From a virus, in the IMG/VR virus record IMGVR_UViG_3300020119_000042, positions 1-43,340 of that record: a stretch of 43,340 bases of DNA; one strand, given 5' to 3'. This document shows, one piece after another, positions 1 through 5,753 of this stretch (position 1 is its first letter; each line of letters opens with the position of its first letter). The notes beneath the pieces are model-generated. The model made no database searches and had not been told where the DNA came from. It saw only the letters and a list, made by a program, of their open reading frames with translations. The translations under genes and the position numbers were made by a program.

Positions 1-127
1 CTCGAACAGGTGAGCGAGGCAAGCCTCGTCGTCCGGGAACTGTTTGAAGAACTCGCGGATGGTCTGGGGCTTGCTCATACCCTAGCTTATGCCAGTTTGT
101 TCTACGTATGTAAATGGGATAATCCCC
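1..127. repeat. Direct terminal repeat, left copy
   Basis: Bases 1-127 are identical to 43214-43340. They hold, on the minus strand, the first 26 codons of the transposase (start codon at 76-78, complete copy at 42398-43291), its upstream region and the near-palindrome GGGATAATCCCC (116-127). I read this as an assembly overlap that closes a circle, not as a biological terminal redundancy, because 127 is a standard assembler k-mer length. Genes read across position 1 should be interpreted on the circle. Confidence 0.95.
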
Positions 128-237
128 GACGCACATTCGCAATGAGGCAGAGCGCGAGAACGGCAGTTGGACCCATCTCAAGCGGTGCATCGCTGTGCAG
201 TCGCGTGACGCCCTCGCCAAGATGGAGGCTCAAAGCC

Positions 238-480
238 ATGCCTAGCCTAGCCAATGAACTGGAGAAACTGGCGGGGGAGGCGGCTACGTTCGGAACCCTA
301 GCATCTGAATTGAAGGCGTCCAGCAACCTCGTAAACTTCATCCTCGATAACCAATCAACCATCCTCTCCGCACTAAGGGAGAGAGAGGCGGTCACGGACT
401 GGCTGCGGGGTCATAGTATCGCGGGCGATCACCTTGCCAGTCGGATCGAGGCAGGCGAACACATGAAGGGGGAAGGGTGA
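238..480 (+). CDS. Small hypothetical protein (80 aa)
   Basis: Not recognised. An 80-residue, mostly helical soluble protein starting MPSLANELEKLAGEA, with a central hydrophobic patch (SSNLVNFILDNQ) and an acidic C-terminus ending EHMKGEG. I chose the ATG at 238 because GGAGG lies about 9 bases upstream. The frame stays open further upstream, but only into the transposase control region. Its stop overlaps the ATG of the next gene (TGATG at 478-482), so the two are translationally coupled. On the circle it follows the rightward early operon, separated from it by the DUF4747-like/transposase block. Confidence 0.6.
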   Translation: MPSLANELEKLAGEAATFGTLASELKASSNLVNFILDNQSTILSALREREAVTDWLRGHSIAGDHLASRIEAGEHMKGEG

Positions 481-767
481 TGGAGTGGCAGACCGCGCCT
501 GCAACCGGGCTTGAGGCCGCCATTGCCGAGTTCAAGGCTGCGCTGCCGGGATGGTGGTTCAGCGTGTGCGAGCGCCAGGTATCTTGCGATGCGTCCTGCG
601 CGCCCACTGGCGAGGTCGAAGGCTGGCGGGAACTGTGCGAAGGTAATCCGCAGTTCGATGGCGGCTTTCACGCCGATCTGCCGCAACCGTCCACACTGGC
701 CGAGGCTCTGCGCGACGTGATGCAGCAGGCTCTTGCGGCGCTTCCCAGCCCACCTCTTGAACGGTAA
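480..767 (+). CDS. Conserved phage hypothetical protein (95 aa)
   Basis: A 95-residue protein starting MEWQTAPATGLEAAIAEF. It has an aromatic/cysteine patch (LPGWWFSVCERQVSCDASC) and then a short motif GFHADLPQP. I recall similar small proteins in alphaproteobacterial prophages, but none with a known function. The start is the ATG at 480, overlapping the upstream stop, with a purine-rich GGGGAAGGG just before it. It is the last rightward gene before a long region with no convincing gene and a plus-strand terminator at 1155-1177. Confidence 0.65.
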   Translation: MEWQTAPATGLEAAIAEFKAALPGWWFSVCERQVSCDASCAPTGEVEGWRELCEGNPQFDGGFHADLPQPSTLAEALRDVMQQALAALPSPPLER

Positions 768-780
768 GGATTGAGTATGG

Positions 781-909
781 CTAGAACGCGGAGCCGCCGT
801 CGATCCCGCCGTGCCCTTCGCGCATTCCGCCCCAGCCCTCGATAAACAGAGTGCCGCTGTCGATGTCATCCTTGATTGGCATAATGTGTCCGCCCCATCC
901 TTCGCGCAT
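781..909 (-). CDS. Possible 42-aa Gly-rich peptide
   Basis: Starts MREGWGGHIMPIKDDIDSG and ends GGIDGGSAF. It carries two similar REGWGG/EGWGG-like stretches. AAAGGG lies about 8 bases upstream of the ATG at 907-909, inside a copy of the 12-base direct repeat. It is short, has no recognisable family, and sits at the end of a convergent region, so it may not be a gene. Confidence 0.25.
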   Translation of the reverse strand: MREGWGGHIMPIKDDIDSGTLFIEGWGGMREGHGGIDGGSAF

Positions 910-940
910 AGGTGATTCCCTTTCGTGCCCAATATAGCCG

Positions 941-966
941 AAAACCCGCAGAAACACTAGGGTTTT
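941..966. terminator. Hairpin, possible bidirectional terminator
   Basis: AAAACCC (941-947) and GGGTTTT (960-966) form a perfect 7-bp stem with a 12-base loop. Both strands end in a run of four T, so it could terminate transcription from either side. The run is short, so termination would be weak. Confidence 0.4.
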
Positions 967-1154
967 AGGTGATTCCCATAGCGGGAGAACCAGCCATTGA
1001 CACTCCCCGCGCAATGGGGGATTCTATAGAGGCTGCGGCGGTTTAATTCCGGTCGTTCGCATTCGCCGTTTAGTAGGGGGCTGATCACCCCGCGCAGAAC
1101 ACTCGGCAGTCCGAGGAAGCGGCCCGCAGCTACTCGCCCACACTCAGCAGCCAA

Positions 1155-1177
1155 GGGGTCGGCGTCGGCCCCTTTTT
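1155..1177 (+). terminator. Intrinsic terminator ending rightward transcription
   Basis: GGGGTCG (1155-1161) pairs with CGGCCCC (1166-1172) across a 4-base loop, with one G-T wobble, and is followed by TTTTT (1173-1177). On the minus strand there is no T run, so it serves plus-strand transcription. It lies just before the 3' end of the leftward lysis operon and would stop early transcripts from running antisense through it. Confidence 0.6.
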
Positions 1178-1330
1178 CCGTGGCGGCGCGTTTCAGCCCC
1201 ATGATCGCCATCGAAATCAACGGCCACCGCATCTCTACCGACCAGCCTATGTCCCCCGCAGAGGCAAGGCAATGGTTATTTGACCAGGCGGTGAGACTGA
1301 CCAGGCGGGAGCCGATCAGGTCATCCCGCC

Positions 1331-1582
1331 TCAGTGACACACCGCCCGGATCGCCGCATTGTTAGCAATGACTGCCGCGATGGTCTCGGTCGTGTCCTGC
1401 CGCGATAACTTCACCACCCGCACCGATGCGCAGAGCGGGTCTCTAATCTCTGAAGTCCTCGGGAAATTTCCGTTTGAGGGCGTCAGCGACAGCGCCGGGG
1501 TTGGCTGAACCTTCGGTGACGGTGCGCAAGACCCCAGCGCTGGCATCAGCGCGAGCAACAGCAGCAGTGGTAACAATCGCAT
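1331..1582 (-). CDS. Small lipoprotein, outer spanin (Rz1)-like
   Basis: An 83-residue protein with a textbook lipoprotein signal: Met-Arg, a run of leucines, then LGS-C at position 19. The mature part is proline-rich near its start (APSPKVQPTP). The ATG at 1580-1582 has AGGAAAGGG just upstream. The first 140 bases overlap the 3' half of the gene at 1443-1721 in another frame, the nested layout typical of Rz/Rz1 spanin pairs. That, the lipobox and the lysis setting suggest an outer-membrane spanin subunit that joins its partner across the periplasm to disrupt the outer membrane. It is longer than many Rz1 proteins and the role is inferred. Confidence 0.6.
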   Translation of the reverse strand: MRLLPLLLLLALMPALGSCAPSPKVQPTPALSLTPSNGNFPRTSEIRDPLCASVRVVKLSRQDTTETIAAVIANNAAIRAVCH

Positions 1583-1721
1583 GGGCGGCCCTTTCCTGGA
1601 CAAGTTCGGCCTCGGCGGTGGCGTTGCTGGCGGCGATGTCCTCGATCTTGGGTGACGCCCGGCGCAGGCCAAGCATCCCCAGGAGTGCGTCGAACAAGGC
1701 CGAGAACAGGCCCTTGAACAT
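1443..1721 (-). CDS. Possible inner spanin-like protein
   Basis: A 92-residue protein. The N-terminus (FKGLFSALFDALLGMLGL) is a strongly hydrophobic or amphipathic helix. After it comes a charged, alanine-rich helical part (IEDIAASNATAEAELVQERAAH) and a basic C-terminal end. This is the size and order of an Rz-type inner spanin, and the lipoprotein gene is nested in its 3' half in another frame. No residue signature proves the family. The start is the ATG at 1719-1721, overlapping the upstream TGA; a GTG one codon earlier is possible. Confidence 0.5.
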   Translation of the reverse strand: MFKGLFSALFDALLGMLGLRRASPKIEDIAASNATAEAELVQERAAHAIVTTAAVARADASAGVLRTVTEGSANPGAVADALKRKFPEDFRD

Positions 1722-2089
1722 CACGCCGCCTTGGCGATGAAGCGTTCAACCAGGCCTTGCACCACGTAAACGAGGGCACCCGTGAACTGCGCCCACACCC
1801 CCGACACCCCACCGGCTGAGACGAAGGCGTACCAGGCATCCTTGGCCGCCGAAATGACCGCAGCGAACTTGTCATAGCCCGACGCATTGGAGGCCGAGGC
1901 CGCCGAGATCAGGTTGAGGATCGCGGTCCCCAGCGTCGTCTCCTTGATGTAGGCAACGAACATGTCGAGCGCGGTCCCGGCCATCTGGTGGGCATAGGCG
2001 AGGGCCGAGGTGGCAAGGCTCTTGGCTTCGGCGACGATCTTGGCGATGACGTCGGCGCCAATGGCTTCCACGTCCTTGATGACAGACAT
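1721..2089 (-). CDS. Lysis-cassette hypothetical protein (122 aa)
   Basis: Not recognised. A 122-residue alanine-rich helical protein, MSVIKDVEAIGADVIAKI at the start. It contains several amphipathic or weakly hydrophobic segments (around 45-65 and 85-115) but no clear strong transmembrane span. It sits between the holin-like gene and the spanin-like pair, with one-base TGATG overlaps at both ends, so it is translated as part of the lysis operon. It could be a membrane-active lysis protein or a regulator of hole formation. Confidence 0.6.
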   Translation of the reverse strand: MSVIKDVEAIGADVIAKIVAEAKSLATSALAYAHQMAGTALDMFVAYIKETTLGTAILNLISAASASNASGYDKFAAVISAAKDAWYAFVSAGGVSGVWAQFTGALVYVVQGLVERFIAKAA

Positions 2090-2253
2090 CAGATCTTTCC
2101 TTCTTTCTTGAGCGCGCCAACCAGCGCGAACACGCCCGCGACAATGCTGGCGATGGCGGTGAATTCCTGCTGTGAGAGGCCGAGCGCGAGCGCGAAGCCG
2201 GCAAGGCCGTTGTAGGTGCTGGGCTCGTCCAGCCGGTCAATGATCCAGTCCAT
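2089..2253 (-). CDS. Small holin-like membrane protein (54 aa)
   Basis: Starts MDWIIDRLDEPSTYNGLAGF and ends LVGALKKEGKI. A short polar N-terminus with a Pro-Ser-Thr-Tyr motif is followed by two hydrophobic stretches (about 16-26 and 33-47) and a lysine-rich tail. This matches small phage holin-like proteins that lie beside endolysins. The ATG at 2251-2253 has a strong AGGAGGG 5-6 bases upstream. The stop overlaps the next start by one base. It lies directly downstream of the endolysin. Function is inferred from size, topology and position. Confidence 0.6.
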   Translation of the reverse strand: MDWIIDRLDEPSTYNGLAGFALALGLSQQEFTAIASIVAGVFALVGALKKEGKI

Positions 2254-2266
2254 GGGTTCCCTCCTG

Positions 2267-2779
2267 TTAGGTGCAGACTTTCAGGGCTTCCGTCTCGACG
2301 GCATCGCACCGCCTGAGCCAGCCCTTGCCAAAGGTGTCGAAGGTCCCGAGCGCGCGGTAATAGTCGCGCCGGGCGTTGGTGAACTGCCGGACAAACTCAG
2401 CCGTCCCATTCTTGGCAAGGAAGGCTTTCAGGGCAGCGGCGGTCTTCGGGCCGTATTCGCCATCGCGCAGCCCACCGACGATCGTCTGCAACAGGCGGAC
2501 CGCGCGCACTGGTCCTGCGTTGACGCCCATGTCGAACAGGCACAGCGCCACCGGAGCGGACAGGTCGTCGCAGTGCAGCGGGAGCCAATACATCATCCGG
2601 TAGATTGGAGCGACCTGAGCCGGGGTGAGGGCGCGCATGTCCACCGCAGGCTTGCCGGTGAAGGCTTCCCAGGTGCGGCGGGTGATGCCCAGCATCGTTT
2701 CCCCGCCGGGATCTTTGGGGTTGTTGCAGTAGCCCCCCTCCTGCTTGAGAACGACTGCAAGCGCGTCGGCGAAGGTCAT
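2267..2779 (-). CDS. Endolysin, glycoside hydrolase family 108
   Basis: A 170-residue N-acetylmuramidase that cleaves peptidoglycan glycan strands at lysis. The N-terminal GH108 domain has the catalytic glutamate in the EGGY motif (Glu14), followed by the family pattern NNPKDPGGETMLGIT at about 19-33. The C-terminal part (about 85-165: FDMGVNAGPVRAVRLLQ and DGEYGPKTAAAL) matches the peptidoglycan-binding domain usually fused to GH108. The length is normal for the family. There is no signal peptide, so it needs a holin for release. The ATG overlaps the stop of the upstream small gene (ATGA). Confidence 0.93.
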   Translation of the reverse strand: MTFADALAVVLKQEGGYCNNPKDPGGETMLGITRRTWEAFTGKPAVDMRALTPAQVAPIYRMMYWLPLHCDDLSAPVALCLFDMGVNAGPVRAVRLLQTIVGGLRDGEYGPKTAAALKAFLAKNGTAEFVRQFTNARRDYYRALGTFDTFGKGWLRRCDAVETEALKVCT

Positions 2780-2949
2780 CCCTGCCCCCCGATCCTGAGT
2801 GCTGTCGCCAGCATGTCGTCAGGAACAGGCTGGGGCGGATAGACCATGCGCAACCGCTCCCGGATCATGCACCGCTGCGAGCAGGCTTCCATCAGCCGGT
2901 GGACGGCTTCGCGCCGTTGTTCCATCGCCGCCTTGCCGTCAGCGCACAT
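2776..2949 (-). CDS. Small hypothetical protein (57 aa)
   Basis: Not recognised. MCADGKAAMEQRREAVHRLM at the start; charged, helical, with three cysteines (Cys2, Cys23, Cys27) and a C-terminal GGQG. It has no membrane span. Its stop overlaps the endolysin start by four bases (ATGA) and its start lies within the 3' end of the upstream gene, so it is coupled inside the lysis operon. Confidence 0.55.
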   Translation of the reverse strand: MCADGKAAMEQRREAVHRLMEACSQRCMIRERLRMVYPPQPVPDDMLATALRIGGQG

Positions 2950-3118
2950 GGTTCAGCCTTTCGGAGAGCTGGGTCAGCGCCTTCGCCATCTCCACGTCGG
3001 CGGCCGTGCGCGCGGCATCGAGCTTATCGCGCGAAGTCTGGTTCCAGATCAAATAGGCCACGAACGGCCCGGCCATGCCGAATTGCTTGGCGAATTCCAC
3101 TACGTCAGCCCAACTCAT
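2939..3118 (-). CDS. Small membrane-anchored coiled-coil protein (59 aa)
   Basis: Starts MSWADVVEFAKQFGMAGPFV. One short hydrophobic segment (about 12-24, GMAGPFVAYLIW) is followed by a charged helix with coiled-coil character up to the C-terminus. The layout resembles small holin/antiholin or inner-spanin-type proteins, but there is no decisive motif. The ATG at 3116-3118 has GGGGGC about 9 bases upstream. The frame extends 14 codons further upstream but lacks a good start there. It overlaps both neighbours. Confidence 0.55.
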   Translation of the reverse strand: MSWADVVEFAKQFGMAGPFVAYLIWNQTSRDKLDAARTAADVEMAKALTQLSERLNHVR

Positions 3119-3263
3119 TTCGCTGCCCCCGCAACTCTCGCAGCTTGCGCCGCACTTCAAAAAACCGGCGCAGACCCACGCAGGCGTCGATGATCATGCA
3201 GGCGCAGGTGATCGCGCCGACCACCGCGAGAAAGCAGACGATAAGGAGAACGACCCCGGTCAC
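3105..3263 (-). CDS. Small single-span membrane protein
   Basis: A strong hydrophobic span (GVVLLIVCFLAVVGAITCAC) is followed by a basic tail (RRFFEVRRKLRELRGQR). Start choice: the GTG at 3261-3263 overlaps the TGA of a 24-codon ORF upstream (GTGA), and that ORF has a good ribosome site, so translational coupling is likely. The alternative ATG at 3315-3317 would add 18 residues but has no ribosome site. In the lysis cassette this could be a holin or pinholin subunit. Confidence 0.5.
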   Translation of the reverse strand: MTGVVLLIVCFLAVVGAITCACMIIDACVGLRRFFEVRRKLRELRGQRNELG

Positions 3264-3334
3264 GGGCGCACCGGGAACAGCAGGTTCTTCCACACACCCA
3301 GCCACAGGACGAAGCATAGTTGCGGCATGAACAT
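3260..3334 (-). CDS. 24-aa hydrophobic leader peptide
   Basis: MFMPQLCFVLWLGVWKNLLF followed by PVRP. The ATG at 3332-3334 has GGAGACA at the proper distance. The stop overlaps a GTG of the next membrane gene by four bases. It is very short and may act mainly as a coupling leader, although its single hydrophobic stretch is long enough to sit in a membrane. Confidence 0.4.
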   Translation of the reverse strand: MFMPQLCFVLWLGVWKNLLFPVRP

Positions 3335-3407
3335 TTCTCTGTCTCCGCAAATAATTGCATAAAATTAGAGAGTTGCGCGTCCAGAAGGATCGGCGTTTAC
3401 TGCCGAG

Positions 3408-4352
3408 ATGCTGCTAGCCCCTCCGGCACCGCCAGCCGCCCTAGGCGCGGCTAAGATCATTCCATATGCTGTGCTGGTGGGGGCAGCGGCCTTCGCGGGG
3501 TGCATTGTAGGGCTGACCTCGTTCCACTTTGGATCTGGAGAGGTTGTCCCGGTCTGCCTTCTGCTGGCGTGGATTCTGTTCAGCGGGCTGGTGGCCCAAC
3601 GACACGGGATGACGAGGGTCGGTCGCCTGCTTGAAGCGGCGTCACTTCCCAGCCTGGTCTCAATGCTTTTCACCGTTTGCCTGTTCGAGGTGACGGCGAC
3701 ATCGTTACCGCTCGCCGATGGCTGGCTGGCCCGAGTTGATCAGTGGCTTGGCTTCGATTTCCGCTGGTGGTTGTCGTTCTACCAGCACCACCCTGCGATC
3801 CTTGCTCCGAGCGGCACGGTTTACAACGCGCTGACCTATCAGATCTTTCTGCTGCCGATGGTCCTGTCGATCTCCGGTCAGCACCGCGCACAATGGGTTC
3901 TGGTCAATGCATGGGCGGTATCACTCACCCTGCTTGCGCTTCTCTACCCGCTGGCCCCGGCGGCCGGCCCCTTCGTCCATTACGGCATCGTCCCGCAGGA
4001 TTTGCCCGGCGCGCCGAACCTCTTCGTATGGGATCAGGGGCGGGTGATCACCGACATTCAGGCTGGCCTTCGGCGCAATGTCGGCGCGGCGGCGGTGGGC
4101 CTGGTCTCAATTCCAAGCTTTCACGCTTGCGGCGGGGTACTGCTGATGTGGGCCAGTCGCGGACTTGTTCGCTTGCGTTTGGTGCTGCTACCCTTGAACT
4201 CAGCCATGATCGGGACGGCCATTGTGATCGGGGGGCACTACCTTGTTGATATTCTCGCGGGGTTGGTGCTGGCGATCGTCGCCATCTTGGTTGTGGAGCG
4301 GGTCGTGCCACAGGAAGCCGCGCCCCACTTCATTCAACCGAGCTCCGCGTAG
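3408..4352 (+). CDS. PAP2-superfamily membrane phosphatase/transferase
   Basis: A 314-residue polytopic membrane protein of the PAP2_3 type. Conserved PAP2 motifs are visible: SIPSFHA at about 234-240 (the serine/histidine motif) and GGHYLVD at 275-281 (the catalytic histidine and aspartate). Several hydrophobic spans lie at about 20-40, 48-64, 80-100, 145-155, 163-185 and 262-298. Relatives act on lipid phosphates or transfer head groups, and the PAP2_3 group includes inositol phosphorylceramide synthases. It is the only plus-strand gene between the lysis and tail operons. It is preceded by an AT-rich stretch with TAAAAT at 3360-3365 and overlaps the fibre gene tail to tail by 19 bases. It looks like a moron gene. 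Substrate unknown. Confidence 0.8.
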   Translation: MLLAPPAPPAALGAAKIIPYAVLVGAAAFAGCIVGLTSFHFGSGEVVPVCLLLAWILFSGLVAQRHGMTRVGRLLEAASLPSLVSMLFTVCLFEVTATSLPLADGWLARVDQWLGFDFRWWLSFYQHHPAILAPSGTVYNALTYQIFLLPMVLSISGQHRAQWVLVNAWAVSLTLLALLYPLAPAAGPFVHYGIVPQDLPGAPNLFVWDQGRVITDIQAGLRRNVGAAAVGLVSIPSFHACGGVLLMWASRGLVRLRLVLLPLNSAMIGTAIVIGGHYLVDILAGLVLAIVAILVVERVVPQEAAPHFIQPSSA

Positions 4353-5734
4353 AAGCTCATCATCGCAATAGTAGCCGCAGAAGCTATGGCCCCGTTGCGA
4401 ATGGAAAATTGTTCGCCCAGCAAAGTGGTCGCCGTGGGTAGATCGGAGGAGGCCGACCCCTCGGTAAACTGCGCGCTGTCGAACCGTTCCAGCGAGTAAT
4501 AAACGGTTGAACCTCCCGGTGCGCAAAACAGGCGCATTTCGTAAACGCAGCCCGTGGTTTTGCCCGGAAAATTGGCGCCGAGATCAGTCTTGGTCGCCGT
4601 CCCGCTCGCATCGTTGACCATGAACTGGATATTGCTGTCGGCAGCATCAACACCAAAACCAATTATATTCGTCTTGGCCGAGGGGTCGCCAGTCAGGCTG
4701 AGCGCGTCGGTCAAGCCCATGAACCACTGGAAGCCCGCGTTGAACGTGGCCGGCATGCCGAAGCGCAGCGAGTAGAAGAAACCGCCTGTCGTCCAGAAAA
4801 ACTTAACAGAGAAGCCGTTTACTTTGTTAGTTCCGGCCGAACCGGAGGTGGCGAGTTCAACGCGACGTTCCTGGGTGGCGGCGTTGGTAGTCGACATTGT
4901 GCCATTGTTGCCGCTGTAACCGCCATTCATGCCGAATGTTGATGGGGTTGAGCTTTGCGGCTGAAGCAGCATGATCTGGCGATTGGCGAGGGTTCGCTGA
5001 ACTTCCCATGCAGACAAGGGCGAAATGGCGCTGAGGGAATGCCTTCCCGCGCGCTTGCGGTCGAAGATTGTGAGCCCGGTGCCCGGCGTACTCGGACTGG
5101 TGGATGTGTATTCGGTCGAAAGATCGGTCGTACCACCACCGCCTCCGGTCGCGTCAATGGTGATGGTGTCCCCCGCGTCGTTCACTGTGATCGTGACGTT
5201 TGAGCCCGCGACAAGGGCGGTGCCCATGACATCGCGGACCTGCTCGTCGGTATAGCCCGAGCCCGCCGCCGCATCCACTGTCAGCGTGTTGGCCGCGTCA
5301 TTGTAGGTCAGGGTGATGCCGGAACCGGCCACCAGCAGCGAAGCCACGCGATCATCGATCGTCTCATTCGAGACCGACGCGCTGTAGGCGACCCAGGCGG
5401 AGCCGTCCCACTTGTATTCGGCGTCCTCATCCTGGACGTAGGCCAGCACGCCCTCGTCGATCGCCCCGAGCTCCCGGTAATACCAGCCGCTTGCCGCGTT
5501 GGTGCCGACTGCCGTGGCGATCTGGCCTTCCTTGCCGTTAAACGCTCCCGTGGCCGTGGCAATGATGATGTAGTTCGCCCCGTCCGCGCAGGTGCCTGGA
5601 GGAGCGGTCACCCGATCGGCCACGGGGTAGCGCCCGGCGCCAGCCTCGGTGCGGCGGATCTGCTCGTTGACCGTGGTTTCGGGCACGGCCTGGCTGAGCC
5701 CGAGTTCGGGCGCGCCGCGCGGCGTAGAGGTCAT
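4334..5734 (-). CDS. DUF2793 tail fibre / receptor-binding protein
   Basis: A 466-residue tail protein. The N-terminal ~115 residues are a DUF2793 domain (LGLSQAVPETTVNEQIRRT; GWYYRELGAIDEGVLAYVQD), commonly attached to the tail tip of alphaproteobacterial phages. Next come two short beta repeats (AGSGITLTYNDAANTLTVDA and AGSNVTITVNDAGDTITIDA) and a glycine hinge (GGGGG at about 200). The C-terminal ~210 residues form a beta-rich domain that resembles the C-terminus of the fibre at 18305-19300 (RFG, GLT/GMT, DSNIQFMVND). It probably binds the host surface. It lies immediately downstream of the tip protein. Confidence 0.8.
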   Translation of the reverse strand: MTSTPRGAPELGLSQAVPETTVNEQIRRTEAGAGRYPVADRVTAPPGTCADGANYIIIATATGAFNGKEGQIATAVGTNAASGWYYRELGAIDEGVLAYVQDEDAEYKWDGSAWVAYSASVSNETIDDRVASLLVAGSGITLTYNDAANTLTVDAAAGSGYTDEQVRDVMGTALVAGSNVTITVNDAGDTITIDATGGGGGTTDLSTEYTSTSPSTPGTGLTIFDRKRAGRHSLSAISPLSAWEVQRTLANRQIMLLQPQSSTPSTFGMNGGYSGNNGTMSTTNAATQERRVELATSGSAGTNKVNGFSVKFFWTTGGFFYSLRFGMPATFNAGFQWFMGLTDALSLTGDPSAKTNIIGFGVDAADSNIQFMVNDASGTATKTDLGANFPGKTTGCVYEMRLFCAPGGSTVYYSLERFDSAQFTEGSASSDLPTATTLLGEQFSIRNGAIASAATIAMMSFYAELG

Positions 5735-5753
5735 GCTGCTCTATCCTTGCTGG

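Larger units (their letters stand above)
768..1330. other. Gene-poor region between the early end and the lysis cassette
   Basis: About 560 bases without a convincing gene. It contains a 12-base direct repeat TAGGTGATTCCC (909-920 and 966-977), a 7-bp perfect hairpin between the repeats (941-966), a TTGACA box at 997-1002, a CCCC/GGGG hairpin at about 1004-1020 and a plus-strand intrinsic terminator at 1155-1177. One short minus ORF (781-909) is possible. The TTGACA box has no good -10 at 17 bases; the nearest TCTATA is about 20 bases away. A short non-coding transcript ending at the terminator is possible but unproven. Confidence 0.5.

Noticed and set aside
10-237. Upstream extension of the 238-480 gene
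   Set aside because: It runs through the transposase start region in antisense and has no ribosome site.
985-1060. tRNA-like stretch (TCCCC-loop-GGGGG hairpin, then TTTAATTCC)
   Set aside because: The anticodon-like loop lacks the invariant T33, the T-stem has a mismatch and no acceptor stem or CCA end fits.
957-1340. Minus-strand frame of 127 codons over the gene-poor region
   Set aside because: No ribosome site, odd composition, and it covers the hairpin and terminator. Its PELNRR stretch comes from a TTTAATTCC sequence that looks like a tRNA T-loop.
1180-1365. Plus-strand frame of 61 codons (ATG at 1201)
   Set aside because: It begins just after a plus-strand terminator, has no ribosome site and runs antisense into the lipoprotein gene.
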